Assembly: GCF_030818255.1 (NCBI RefSeq)
Contig: NZ_JAUTAG010000001.1
Location: 3,720,001-3,784,000, forward strand
Source: Microbacterium sp. SORGH_AS_0969
Lineage (GTDB): Bacteria; Actinomycetota; Actinomycetes; Actinomycetales; Microbacteriaceae
Reading direction: 5' to 3'
Length of the DNA: 64,000 nt
Below are positions 34,108-42,997 of the stretch, one piece after another. The notes beneath the pieces were generated by a model. That model saw nothing but the letters and a program-made list of their open reading frames with translations. It was not told the DNA's origin and ran no database searches. Each line of letters begins with the position of its first letter. The first letter of the stretch is position 1. The position numbers were made by a program, and so were the translations under genes.

Positions 34108-34173
34108 GTTCTGTGCCTGAGCAGTGCGCCGGAGCCCGTGGAGAGGGCAGCGCGCACGATATCTCAGGAGTTT
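34098..34173. repeat. Inverted repeat with 11-bp perfect arms
   Basis: aaactcctgag at 34098-34108 and ctcaggagttt at 34163-34173, with gtgc/gcac also paired inside (about 34114-34117 with 34154-34157). It spans the gap between the frameshifted gene and the XRE gene and overlaps the former's stop codon. Confidence 0.55.
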
Positions 34174-34198
34174 CGCACGCCCGGGCGGGCGCACGAGC

Positions 34199-34792
34199 TC
34201 ACCGCTCGAACGGGGTGACCGCGCCCAGCACCACCGTCTCGGCGTCGTGGCCGTTCGCCCACCAGTGCGGCTCGGAACAGCCGTAGGTGACGGTGTCGCC
34301 CGCGTGGAGTTCGACCCGGCGGTCGGCCTGACAGACCACGAGCACGCCGGACTCGACCGTGACCGTCTCGGTGCCGATGTGGCGGAACGGACTCGCCTCG
34401 TTCGAGAACCCGACGGGCAGCGTCGAGCGGATCAGCTGCAGCATCGACTCCCCGCGCGGCGTCAGGAGCTCGCGGACGGCGCGCTGCGAGGCCGGGGCGT
34501 CGACGGCGACCGGCATGATGTGACGCTTCGCGCGGGTGACCACGGCCAGCGGCACGGCCGGTTCGTCGAGAAGCTGGGCGACCGGGATGCCGAGAGCCCC
34601 GGCGAGCCGTTGAAGCGACTGCAGCGAGGGGTTGCCGAGTCCGCGCTCGAGCTGGCTGACCAGGCCGAAGCTCACGCCGGCCTTCTCGGACAGAGCCTGA
34701 ACGCTCAGGCCGAGGCGCTTGCGGGCATCTCGCACCGCGGCCCCGAGGGTCTCGACGGTGCGCTGCTCATCGGCATCCGTGGCTCTGGTCAT
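34199..34792 (-). CDS. XRE-cupin transcriptional regulator
   Basis: 197 residues. HTH in residues about 17-72 (VRDARKRLGLSVQALSEKAG, then VSFGLVSQLERGLGNPSL) and a C-terminal cupin (GTETVTVESGVLVVCQADRR, HAGDTVTYGCSEPHWWAN). This SinR/PuuR-like architecture binds a small ligand and represses transport or catabolic genes. It lies directly after the ABC transporter operon in the same orientation, 61 bp past the ATPase gene, and probably regulates it. Confidence 0.9.
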   Translation of the reverse strand: MTRATDADEQRTVETLGAAVRDARKRLGLSVQALSEKAGVSFGLVSQLERGLGNPSLQSLQRLAGALGIPVAQLLDEPAVPLAVVTRAKRHIMPVAVDAPASQRAVRELLTPRGESMLQLIRSTLPVGFSNEASPFRHIGTETVTVESGVLVVCQADRRVELHAGDTVTYGCSEPHWWANGHDAETVVLGAVTPFER

Positions 34793-34853
34793 GACCGTGT
34801 CAGCGTATCGAGATCAGGGCTGATCGGCGCCGTACCCTCGGGTCTCCCGCGCG

Positions 34854-36479
34854 TCACGCGCGCGCCCTCGGGCCGTCGGGCGGCACCGCGGCGAGGAGCG
34901 CGCGCGTGTACTCCTCACGGGGGTGCGCGAACAGCTCGGGCGCGGGCGCCGCTTCGACGACCCGGCCGCCGCGCAGCACCACGACGTCGTGACTCATCTG
35001 CTGCACGATCGCGAGGTCGTGCGCGATGAAGAGATACGTCAGCCCCTGCTCGACCTGCAGCCGCCGCAGGAGCGCGAGCACGCGCGCCTGCACCGACACA
35101 TCGAGGGATGCCGTCGCCTCGTCGAGGATGACCAGCTCGGGCTCGAGCGCGAGAGCGCGCGCGATGGACACGCGCTGACGCTGCCCGCCGGACAGCTCGT
35201 GCGGGAAGCGCGCCGCGAAGGCGGGATCGAGGTCGACGAGCTCGAGCAGCTCTCGCACGCGCGCGGAGCGCGACGCGGCCGTCCCTCCGCCGAGGCGATG
35301 CACGCGCAGGGGTTCCGCGATCGCGTCGGCGATCGTGCGACGCGGATCGATCGAGGCGAAGGGGTCCTGGAAGACCATCGCGATGCGCCGACGCTCGCGA
35401 CGCGGGGCGCGCAGCGCGTCGCGCACGCCCTCGCCGGTGGCATCCGCCAGGGTCGCCGTCCCCGCGTGGGGGGCGACGAGTCCGGTGAGCGCGTTCGCGA
35501 TCGTCGACTTGCCCGAGCCCGACTCGCCCACGAGCGCGAGGGTCGTCCCACGGCGCACGGTGAACGAGACGTCGTCGACCGCGTGAACCGTGCGGCGGCC
35601 CGCGGGGGTCTGCACGGCGAAGCGCACGTCGAGATTCTCGACGGCGAGGAGCGGCCGCGCCGAGGGCTCGGGCGCGGGTCCCGCACCGGCGACCACGCGG
35701 GGTCGTGCCCCGAGCAGCTCTCGCGTGTAGGCGTGTTGCGGATCGGCATACACGTCGGCGAGGGGGCGCTGCTCGACGGCCTCGCCGTGGCGCAGCACGA
35801 TCACGTCGTCGGCCACCTGCCCGATGACCCCGAGGTCGTGGCTGATCCACACGACCGCGGTGCCGCGATCGCGCTGCAACTGCTGCACGAGGTCGATGAT
35901 CTGCGCCTGCGTGGTCACGTCGAGAGCCGTCGTGGGCTCGTCGGCGACCAGCAGGGCGGGATCGCACGCGAGCGCGATCGCGATCATGACGCGCTGGCGC
36001 TGCCCGCCCGAGAACTGGTGCGGATACGCCTCCACCCGCGACGCCGGATCCGGGATGCCGACGGCCTCGAGCAGCGAGATCGCCCGGGTGTGCGCGGCCC
36101 GGCGGGTGAGTCCGCGATGCGCCTCGAGCGACTCCGCGATCTGCCGGCCCGCCGTGAGGAAGGGGTTCAACGACGTCGAGGGGTCTTGGAAGACAAAGCC
36201 GACGGCGTCGCCGTGCACCGACCGGAGGGTGCGGTCGGTCGCTCCGACGAGTTCGACGCCTGGGGCATCCGGACTCGTCCGCAGAATGCTCGAGCCGGAC
36301 ACGCGGCGCCCCGGGGCGTCGATGAGCCCGGTCGCGGCGAGGACGGTCATGGACTTGCCCGAGCCCGACTCGCCGACGATGCCGAGCGTCTGCTCGCGCT
36401 CGACCGAGAAGTCGAGTCCCCGAACGATGGGGTTCTCGCCGATCGACACGCGGAGGTCGCGGACGCTGAGAACGGTCAT
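34854..36479 (-). CDS. ABC transporter ATPase with two nucleotide-binding domains (DppD-DppF fusion type)
   Basis: 541 residues. Two complete ABC domains: Walker A GESGSGKSMT near 36 and GESGSGKSTI near 320; signatures FSGGQRQR and LSGGQRQR; Walker B LLVADEPTTALDV and LVILDEATASLDV. This is a fused form used by peptide/nickel/oligopeptide importers. The ATG overlaps the stop of a 24-codon leader by ATGA. It powers the two permeases and the lipoprotein encoded upstream in the same operon. Confidence 0.94.
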   Translation of the reverse strand: MTVLSVRDLRVSIGENPIVRGLDFSVEREQTLGIVGESGSGKSMTVLAATGLIDAPGRRVSGSSILRTSPDAPGVELVGATDRTLRSVHGDAVGFVFQDPSTSLNPFLTAGRQIAESLEAHRGLTRRAAHTRAISLLEAVGIPDPASRVEAYPHQFSGGQRQRVMIAIALACDPALLVADEPTTALDVTTQAQIIDLVQQLQRDRGTAVVWISHDLGVIGQVADDVIVLRHGEAVEQRPLADVYADPQHAYTRELLGARPRVVAGAGPAPEPSARPLLAVENLDVRFAVQTPAGRRTVHAVDDVSFTVRRGTTLALVGESGSGKSTIANALTGLVAPHAGTATLADATGEGVRDALRAPRRERRRIAMVFQDPFASIDPRRTIADAIAEPLRVHRLGGGTAASRSARVRELLELVDLDPAFAARFPHELSGGQRQRVSIARALALEPELVILDEATASLDVSVQARVLALLRRLQVEQGLTYLFIAHDLAIVQQMSHDVVVLRGGRVVEAAPAPELFAHPREEYTRALLAAVPPDGPRARA

Positions 36480-36550
36480 CGCGAGCCCCCCTGAGCGGTG
36501 TGTGTCTCGCCGATCGCGACCCGCAGATCACGCACATTCAGAACGGTCAT
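36476..36550 (-). CDS. 24-codon ORF duplicating the start of the ABC ATPase
   Basis: The ORF encodes MTVLNVRDLRVAIGE followed by THTAQGGSR and stop. Its first 15 codons match the start of the ATPase (MTVLSVRDLRVSIGE) at nearly every residue. AGGAG is placed eight bases before its ATG. It overlaps the end of the permease gene by 23 bases and ends with ATGA, coupling to the ATPase. It could be a remnant of a lost second ATPase gene or a leader that feeds ribosomes to the ATPase. Confidence 0.5.
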   Translation of the reverse strand: MTVLNVRDLRVAIGETHTAQGGSR

Positions 36551-37505
36551 CGCGGATCTCCTGAGTGGTCGGGGCCGGGTCGGCGAGAGGGAGTTTCCTG
36601 CGCCGCCGCTCCCCGTGGCGCGCCTCGATGATCGTGCGCTGGCGCGGGTCGAGGCCGTCGCGCAGCCCGTCGCCGAGCAGGTTGAAGGCCAGGGCCGTCA
36701 CGAAGATCGCCGCACCCGGGAACACGCTCATCCACCACGCCTGCGAGAGGAAGCCCTGCGCGGTGAACAGCATCCCTCCCCACGACGGCGCCGGCGGCTG
36801 GATGCCGAGCCCGAGGAACGACAGGGCGGCCTCGGACAGGATCGCGAACGCCAGGGAGAGCGAGGTCTGCACCACGATCGGCCCGCCGATGTTCGGCAGC
36901 ACATGGCGGACGAGGATGACGGGAGCCGGGGTGCCCATCGTGCGCGACACCTGGACGAACGGCGAGGTCCGCAACGACAGCGTGCTCGCGCGGGCGACGC
37001 GGGCGAAGATCGGCGTGTAGACGACACCGATCGCGATGGTCGTCGTGAGCATGCCCGGCTCGAAGATCGCGATGATCGCGAGGGCCAGGAGCAGCACCGG
37101 GAAGGCGAACATCACGTCGACCACGCGCATGAGGGTCGCGTCGACCCAGCCGCCGGCGTAACCGGCCACGACACCGAGCGCGAGACCGAGCACGAGAGCG
37201 ATGACCACCGCGATCGCCGCGATCGTGAGCGAGGTGGACCCCGCGAGCAGCACGCGCGAGAAGACGTCGCGGCCGAGCTCGTCGGTGCCGAACCAGTGGG
37301 CGGCGCTCGGCGGGGTCAGGGCGTTCGCCACGTCGATCTGGTTGACGCCGTACGGCGCGATCCACGGGGCGAGCACGGACGCCGCGACCACGACGGTCAG
37401 CACGACCGCGGCGGCCACGGTGAGCGGATTGGATGCCAGAAGGCGCCACGAGCGGACGCGCGGGCGCCCGACGGCGGGGGCGACGGGGGGTTCGGTGACA
37501 CTCAT
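36528..37505 (-). CDS. ABC transporter permease, DppC type
   Basis: 325 residues. N-terminal helix, then WFGTDELGRDVFSRVLLAGS typical of DppC/OppC, and the EAA-like loop RTMGTPAPVILVRHVLPNI near residue 215. About six helices. The extended C-terminus has a positively charged tail (GERRRRKLPLADPAP). It pairs with the DppB-type permease, whose stop its ATG overlaps (ATGA). Confidence 0.93.
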   Translation of the reverse strand: MSVTEPPVAPAVGRPRVRSWRLLASNPLTVAAAVVLTVVVAASVLAPWIAPYGVNQIDVANALTPPSAAHWFGTDELGRDVFSRVLLAGSTSLTIAAIAVVIALVLGLALGVVAGYAGGWVDATLMRVVDVMFAFPVLLLALAIIAIFEPGMLTTTIAIGVVYTPIFARVARASTLSLRTSPFVQVSRTMGTPAPVILVRHVLPNIGGPIVVQTSLSLAFAILSEAALSFLGLGIQPPAPSWGGMLFTAQGFLSQAWWMSVFPGAAIFVTALAFNLLGDGLRDGLDPRQRTIIEARHGERRRRKLPLADPAPTTQEIRDDRSECA

Positions 37506-38467
37506 GCGGCTCGGATCCTCGGGTCGACGACGGCGTAGAGCACGTCCACGATCAGGTTGACGACGATGAACATGACGGCCACGAGGAGCACCGCGCCCTG
37601 GATGAGCGGGTAGTCGCGCGCGGCGACGGCGTCGTACACGAGCCGGCCGAGACCGGGCCACGCGAAGACGACCTCGACCACGATGACGCCGCCGAGGATG
37701 GTCGCGAGCTGGATGCCGGCGATGGTGAGCACCGGGACGAGGGCCCCGCGCACGATGTGGCGCGAGACGACGACTCGACGGGGAAGGCCTTTCGAGACCG
37801 CGGTGCGGATGTAGCCCGAGGAGGCGACGTCGATCACGGCCGCGCGGATGTAGCGCGTCATGATGGCGCCCGCGACGAGGCCGACGGTGACGCCCGGCAG
37901 GGTCACCTGCCGGAGCCACCCGGCCGGGTCGTCCGCGAAAGCGACGTAGCCGCTGGCGGGGAGGAGGCCCAGCGTGACGGAGAACAGCGAGATGAGCAGC
38001 ATCCCGAGCCAGAAGTCGGGGATCGAGACGCCGAACTGGCTGCTGAGGCGCACGATGACGTCGCTCACGCGTCCCTCGCGCAGCGCGGAGGAGATGCCGG
38101 CGGGGATCGAGATGATCAGGGCGACGACGAGTCCGACGAGCGCGAGGGAAATCGTCGCCGGGAGGCGCTGCAGGAGCGTCGTCGTCACGGGCTGCCCGTT
38201 GCGGAAGCTCACACCGAGGTCGCCCGTGACGGCGTGCGCGAGATAGGAGAAGAACTGCTCGGGGAGCGAACGGTCCAAGCCCGAGGCGGCGCGCAGCGCC
38301 TCGTACGCCTCGGGCGTGTAGCGGGTGCCGAGGGCGAGACGCACGGGGTCGCCGGGAACGAGGTGCACGAGCGCGAAAACGACGATGAGGACGCCGAGCA
38401 GCACGATGGCCGACGAGAGCAGACGTGCGCCGAGGAAGCGCACCAGCTGGGCGGGGGCGACCCTCAT
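37502..38467 (-). CDS. ABC transporter permease, DppB type
   Basis: 321 residues, six helices. The N-terminal LGARLLSSAIVLLGVLIVVF and VPGDPVRLALG are typical of DppB/OppB; the EAA-like loop is SGYIRTAVSKGLPRRVVVSR. FAWPGLGRLVYDAV is near the C-terminus. Second gene of the importer operon, 88 bp after the binding protein gene with a hairpin between. Confidence 0.93.
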   Translation of the reverse strand: MRVAPAQLVRFLGARLLSSAIVLLGVLIVVFALVHLVPGDPVRLALGTRYTPEAYEALRAASGLDRSLPEQFFSYLAHAVTGDLGVSFRNGQPVTTTLLQRLPATISLALVGLVVALIISIPAGISSALREGRVSDVIVRLSSQFGVSIPDFWLGMLLISLFSVTLGLLPASGYVAFADDPAGWLRQVTLPGVTVGLVAGAIMTRYIRAAVIDVASSGYIRTAVSKGLPRRVVVSRHIVRGALVPVLTIAGIQLATILGGVIVVEVVFAWPGLGRLVYDAVAARDYPLIQGAVLLVAVMFIVVNLIVDVLYAVVDPRIRAA

Positions 38468-38516
38468 GAAAACCTCCTTGCTCGGCGCCGGGCGGCGACG
38501 GCGGTCTGGGGCGTGA

Positions 38517-38549
38517 CCGCGGGGGCACCGGCATCCGGCACCCCCGCGG
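38517..38549 (-). terminator. Intra-operon hairpin after the substrate-binding protein gene
   Basis: ccgcggggg (38517-38525) pairs with cccccgcgg (38541-38549), extended inward by ccgg/ccgg with two mismatches. Such structures often stabilise the binding-protein mRNA and lower permease expression. Confidence 0.65.
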
Positions 38550-38555
38550 CGTGCA

Positions 38556-40085
38556 TCACTTGTCGACGCTCGTGCCGGCGAAGCGGATCGCCCGGTCGGC
38601 GCGGGTCTCGTACCCCGAGACCTTCGGCGACCACAGCTGCGTCACCGAGGGGTTGTAGAGGTAGATGTAGCTGGCCTTGTCGGCGATGATCGTCGCGGCC
38701 TGCGCGTAGAGGTCCTTGCGCTTGTCCTTGTCGGTCTCGACGCGGCCCGCGTCGAGCAGCTTGTCGACCTCGGGGTCCGAGAACTTCTGCACGTTGCTGG
38801 CACCGCCGGTGTGGTGCTGCGAGTAGTAGAAGTCGTCGGGGTCGATGTTGCCGAGCCAGCCCATCATGAGCATGTCGAAGTTGCCGGAGTTCTGCTCGTC
38901 GAGCCAGGTCGAGAAGTCGGGCTGACGGATCGAGACCTGGATGCCGAGCGGCTCGAGGTTCGCGGCGATGATCTGCGCGGCCGTGATCGTCTCGGGGTAG
39001 TCGCTGGTGGCGAGCAGGTCGAGGGTGCCACCGGTGAAGCCGGCCTCCGCCATCAGCGCCTTCGCCTTGTCGATGTCGGTGGAGTACTGGTCGTACTCGG
39101 TGTACCAGAAGCTCTGCTTCGGGATGGCGAGCTGGTTCTTCTCGGCGGTGCCGTAGCTGACGGCCTGGACGATGGCATCCCGATCGATGGCGTAGGCGAT
39201 CGCCTGGCGCACCCGGACGTCGTTCCACGGGGCCTTGGCCTCGTTGAGCGCGAGGTACCAGTAGTCGCTCGACGGCGTCTGGCCGAGGGTGACCGAGCTG
39301 TCGCTCGAGAGCTGCTCGACCTGCTGCGGGGGCACGACGTCGGTCCAGTCGATGTCACCGGCCTTCAGGGATGCCAGGGCCGTGGCGGGCTCGGAGATGA
39401 AGCGGTACTCCACTCCCCCGAGCTTCGGCGCGCCGCCCCAGTAGTCGGGGTTGGCCTTCAGGGTGATGTGGTCGCCGGCGACGTAGTCGCTGACCGAGAA
39501 CGGTCCGGTTCCGACGGGCTTGGTGGTGATGTCGCCGGATTCGACGTTGCTCTTCTCGACGATCGCCATTCCCTTGAAGCCGCCGAGGTTCGACAGGAGG
39601 TTCGGGGTGGGCTGCGAGACGGTGATCACGACCGTCTTGTCGTCGGGGGCGCTGACGTCGCTGACGGTCGAGAACTTCCACGCGTTGGCGAGCTTCTCGT
39701 CGATGATGCGGCGGTACGAGTACACGACGTCTTCGCTGGTGAGGTCCGAGCCGTCCTGGAATTTCACGCCGTCGCGCAGGGTGAACGTCCAGGTGAGCTG
39801 GTCGTCGCTGGTCTCCCAGCTCTCGGCGAGCGCGGGCTGCATCTCGAGGTTGGCGTCGGGCTGGACGAGCGTGTCGTAGACGTTCTCGAGCACCTCGAAC
39901 GCGAAGTACGACGTCGTCTTCTGAGGGTCGAGCTGGTCGGGCTCGCCACCGATCGCGGCGACGAGGGTCTGACCGGATGCGGAACCGGAGTCGCCGAGGT
40001 CGACGCTCTGGCCCGCGGAACAACCGGCGAGGGCGAGGACCGCGGCGAGCGCGCCGGCGATGCCGAGAGTGGTGCGCGATGTCAT
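38556..40085 (-). CDS. ABC transporter substrate-binding lipoprotein, family 5
   Basis: 509 residues. Lipoprotein signal: hydrophobic helix and lipobox LALAGC with Cys22. The family 5 pattern is seen in the N-terminal part of the mature protein (GGEPDQLDPQKTTSYFAFEV, then LAESWETSDDQLTWTFTLRD) and in VRVRQAIAYAIDRDAIVQAV. It binds peptides or related solutes outside the cell for the permeases downstream. First gene of the operon; its promoter region has a 16-bp palindrome. Confidence 0.94.
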   Translation of the reverse strand: MTSRTTLGIAGALAAVLALAGCSAGQSVDLGDSGSASGQTLVAAIGGEPDQLDPQKTTSYFAFEVLENVYDTLVQPDANLEMQPALAESWETSDDQLTWTFTLRDGVKFQDGSDLTSEDVVYSYRRIIDEKLANAWKFSTVSDVSAPDDKTVVITVSQPTPNLLSNLGGFKGMAIVEKSNVESGDITTKPVGTGPFSVSDYVAGDHITLKANPDYWGGAPKLGGVEYRFISEPATALASLKAGDIDWTDVVPPQQVEQLSSDSSVTLGQTPSSDYWYLALNEAKAPWNDVRVRQAIAYAIDRDAIVQAVSYGTAEKNQLAIPKQSFWYTEYDQYSTDIDKAKALMAEAGFTGGTLDLLATSDYPETITAAQIIAANLEPLGIQVSIRQPDFSTWLDEQNSGNFDMLMMGWLGNIDPDDFYYSQHHTGGASNVQKFSDPEVDKLLDAGRVETDKDKRKDLYAQAATIIADKASYIYLYNPSVTQLWSPKVSGYETRADRAIRFAGTSVDK

Positions 40086-40110
40086 GTGATTGCCAATCGG
40101 GTGGGCGGGT

Positions 40111-40146
40111 CATCATTTAGATGATGTTTCGATCAGTATGTGCAAG
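40111..40146 (-). promoter_or_regulatory. Palindromic operator overlapping the ABC operon promoter
   Basis: CATCAT-TTAG-ATGATG at 40111-40126 is a perfect inverted repeat with a 4-bp centre. On the minus strand TTGCAC (about 40141-40146) lies 17-18 bases before the palindrome's TCTAAA, a reasonable -35/-10 pair. A regulator such as the XRE-cupin protein could repress here. Confidence 0.5.
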
Positions 40147-40245
40147 CATGGGGGCGGGCACAAGCCCGGGGCGGCCTCGAAACACGATCTTCACAAAGCC
40201 GCTCCGACCCGACCGCCCGCCCTTCGTCGACCCCCGGGAGCGCAC

Positions 40246-40869
40246 ATGACCTTCACCGTCCTCGCCCGTGACACCCGTCGCGGCCTGATCGGTGCCGCGA
40301 CGGCCAGTCGCTCCCTCGCCGTGGGGGCGTCGGTGATCGCCGTGGATCCGGCCGTCGGAGTCGCGGCCAGCCAGGCCTGGACCAACCGCTCGCTGCGGGG
40401 GCGCCTGCTGACCGCGATGAGAGAGGGGCGCACGGCCGTCGAAGCCGTGGCATCCGTCCCCTCCTGGGATGACGGACACGCCCTCCGGCAGGTCGCGGCT
40501 CTCGCGTGGGACGCGCCCGGGGCGGCTCGCTCGGGTGAGTCGATCACGGCCTGGGCGGGGCAGGCGAGGGCGACGGATGCCGTGTTCGTCGGCAATCTGC
40601 TGACCGGGCCCGAGGTTCTCCAGGCGATGAACGATGCCTGGGTCCGCGGTGAAGGCGACTTCGCGGACCGACTGATCGAGGTGCTCCGGGCCGGGGAGGC
40701 CGCCGGTGGCGACGCGCGCGGCCGGCAGAGCTGCGCGCTCCTGATCGCATCGCCCGAGGACACCGTCCTCGACCTCCGCGTCGACGACCACGACGAACCG
40801 CTCGCCGAGCTGGCGCGGCTGCGGACCCTGTCGATGATCCCCGTCGAAATTCCGAGCGCTGCCCGCTGA
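40246..40869 (+). CDS. DUF1028 protein
   Basis: 207 residues. Begins MTFTVLARDTRRGLIGAATA and has ASQAWTNRSLRGRLL and QSCALLIASPEDTVLDLRVD, the DUF1028 pattern, an Ntn-hydrolase-like fold of unknown activity. DUF1028 genes are often near peptide transporters and amino acid hydrolases. Here it is divergent from the ABC importer operon, 160 bp away, sharing its control region, so it may act on the imported compound. Confidence 0.88.
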   Translation: MTFTVLARDTRRGLIGAATASRSLAVGASVIAVDPAVGVAASQAWTNRSLRGRLLTAMREGRTAVEAVASVPSWDDGHALRQVAALAWDAPGAARSGESITAWAGQARATDAVFVGNLLTGPEVLQAMNDAWVRGEGDFADRLIEVLRAGEAAGGDARGRQSCALLIASPEDTVLDLRVDDHDEPLAELARLRTLSMIPVEIPSAAR

Positions 40870-40932
40870 GCGGGATCACGCGGACCTGGACATCTCCACC
40901 CGCACATCACGGCGAGCTCATAGCCCGCTGCT

Positions 40933-42945
40933 ATGCCGACACGGATACGCGGGGCGATGCTGTGGGGCGTGACCGAACCCCTCCCGCTCGCGCGCTGGTG
41001 GCGCGAACCCCTCTGGGCGAAGGGCGTGCTGGCCGCGATCCTCGCCGGCAGTGCCCTGTTGATGACCTGGAACCTCGCCCGCGGCGGCGACTTCGCCTTC
41101 TACGAGGCCGCGGCCCGATCGATGTCGGAGTCGTGGCGCGCCCTGCTGTTCGGCGCTTTCGACCCGGCAGGGACGGTCACGCTCGACAAGCTCGCGGGCT
41201 TCGCCGTGCCCCAGGCCATCGCGATCCACCTCTTCGGCATGTCGACCTCGGCCGTCGCGCTCCCCCAGGCGATCGAGGGTCTGGTCACCGTGATGGCCTG
41301 CGCGGTGATGGGCCTGCGCTGGGGAGGGACGGGAGCGGGACTCGTCGCCGCTCTCGCGGCCGCGTCGACGCCGATCTTCGTGTCGATGTTCGGCCACCCG
41401 ATGGAGGACGGCCTGCTCACGATGGCGCTCGCGGTGGCCCTGGTGTGGTGGCAGCGCGCGATGCTCACCGCGCGGTGGTGGCCGCTCGTGATCGCGGCGG
41501 TCTTCGTCGGGGTGGGGTTCCAGGCCAAGATGATGTCGGCCTGGTTCGTCCTTCCCGCCCTCGTGGTGGGGACCGTCATCGCGACGCCCACGATCCGGCG
41601 GGGACTGGCCCGCGCCTCAGCGCTGGTCGGCGCGAGCGTGCTGGCCTCGATCGCGTGGATCGCCGCAATCGCCCTCACCCCGGCCGGAGCGCGCCCCTAC
41701 ATCGACGGCTCGACCGACAACGACGTCTTCGCGATGGTCTTCGGATACAACGGCCTCGACCGCTTCGTTCCGGGTGCCGTGCCGGGCTCGGTCGGCGGCC
41801 CGACCGGAGGCGGGCTCGGCGAGGGTCTCAGCGCGCTCGGTCGCGCGGTCAGCGCGCACGCGGGCGCCGCCGACGGGGGATCGTCTCCCACGAAGCTGCT
41901 CGAGATGCCGCTGGTGACGCAGATCGGCTGGCTGTATCCCGCGGCCCTGGTCGGTCTGGCTCTCGCTCTCTGGCGATTCTGGCCGCGGCGCGCGCGCCCC
42001 GGTGATCGAGCGCGCTTCGCGCTCGTCGTCGTCGCGGGTCTGTGGCTGACCACCTCGGCGGTGGTCCTGTCGGCCACGAGAGTGCCGCACACCGCCTACG
42101 TCGCGGCCCTCGGCGTGCCGCTCGTGCTGCTGACCGCGATGGCGTGGAGCGAGGGCGGCCGCCTGCTCCGCTCGCCGCGGCGCCGGGATCGACTGGTGCT
42201 TCCGGCACTCCTCGTCGCGCAGGGTGCCTGGTGGAGCGTGCTGGCCCGCGAGGCGCAGCTCCCCGAGGCCTTCGCGACGGGCGCGGGCGTCGTCCTCGTC
42301 GCCGGCGTGGTGCTGGGCGTGATCGGAGCGTGGCCGCGTCGCACCCGTCCGGCGCTCGCGCGCGCGCTTCCCGCCGTCCTCGCCCTGGCGCTGCTGTGCG
42401 CCCCGATCGCGGCGAGCCTGCAGGTGCTCGACGCGAACCGCGACGGGAGCGGCGGCGACGCGTACGTCGGGATCGCCCCGCGCTCCGACCACGCCACGGA
42501 GCCGTTCGCGATCTCGCCGCCGGCGTTCTGGGGCGGCACCCCGCAGATCTCGTCGGCGGTGGCGCAGCTCGCGGCCGCCGCGCGCGCGGACGGCGGCGGC
42601 GCCGACGGCGCGCCGCTCCTCGTGAGCGACAGCTGGTCCGTGTCGGCGCAGATCATCGACGCCACGGGTGCCAGCGTTCTGACCGACGGCGGATACTCCG
42701 GTCGCGTGCCCGTGTTCACGGCATCCGCTCTCCAGTCGATGGAGCGGTCGGGTCACGTCCACCTGTTCGCCGTGTCGTCGGGGGCGTCGAAGAGGGATCC
42801 GGTCCGCGAGGTGGCGACGGAGCCCGGATGCCACGAGGTCAAGGCGTGGCAGCTGGGCGACCCGGGCAAGGCGGGAGACACCGCGCACGGGTCGAGCAAG
42901 CCGGGGAGTGTCGCGCTGTATTCCTGCGGGGGCGGGGCGACGTGA
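40933..42945 (+). CDS. GT39-type membrane glycosyltransferase, second paralogue
   Basis: 670 residues, about 11 helices. The first loop has GGDFAFYEAAARSMSESWRA and LFGAFDPAGTVTLDKLAGFA, closely matching the protein at 19756-21813. A Gly-rich loop occurs near 280-305 and another extracytoplasmic region near 525-560. A C-terminal soluble domain includes LLVSDSWSVSAQIIDATGAS. The acceptor is unknown. The start could instead be ATG 40957 or GTG 40969, since no clear ribosome site precedes 40933. Confidence 0.85.
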   Translation: MPTRIRGAMLWGVTEPLPLARWWREPLWAKGVLAAILAGSALLMTWNLARGGDFAFYEAAARSMSESWRALLFGAFDPAGTVTLDKLAGFAVPQAIAIHLFGMSTSAVALPQAIEGLVTVMACAVMGLRWGGTGAGLVAALAAASTPIFVSMFGHPMEDGLLTMALAVALVWWQRAMLTARWWPLVIAAVFVGVGFQAKMMSAWFVLPALVVGTVIATPTIRRGLARASALVGASVLASIAWIAAIALTPAGARPYIDGSTDNDVFAMVFGYNGLDRFVPGAVPGSVGGPTGGGLGEGLSALGRAVSAHAGAADGGSSPTKLLEMPLVTQIGWLYPAALVGLALALWRFWPRRARPGDRARFALVVVAGLWLTTSAVVLSATRVPHTAYVAALGVPLVLLTAMAWSEGGRLLRSPRRRDRLVLPALLVAQGAWWSVLAREAQLPEAFATGAGVVLVAGVVLGVIGAWPRRTRPALARALPAVLALALLCAPIAASLQVLDANRDGSGGDAYVGIAPRSDHATEPFAISPPAFWGGTPQISSAVAQLAAAARADGGGADGAPLLVSDSWSVSAQIIDATGASVLTDGGYSGRVPVFTASALQSMERSGHVHLFAVSSGASKRDPVREVATEPGCHEVKAWQLGDPGKAGDTAHGSSKPGSVALYSCGGGAT

Positions 42946-42997
42946 GCTCCCGCCGGCGGGATCGGTCGCGAGTCTCCGCGCCGGTAGACTCCCCTCA

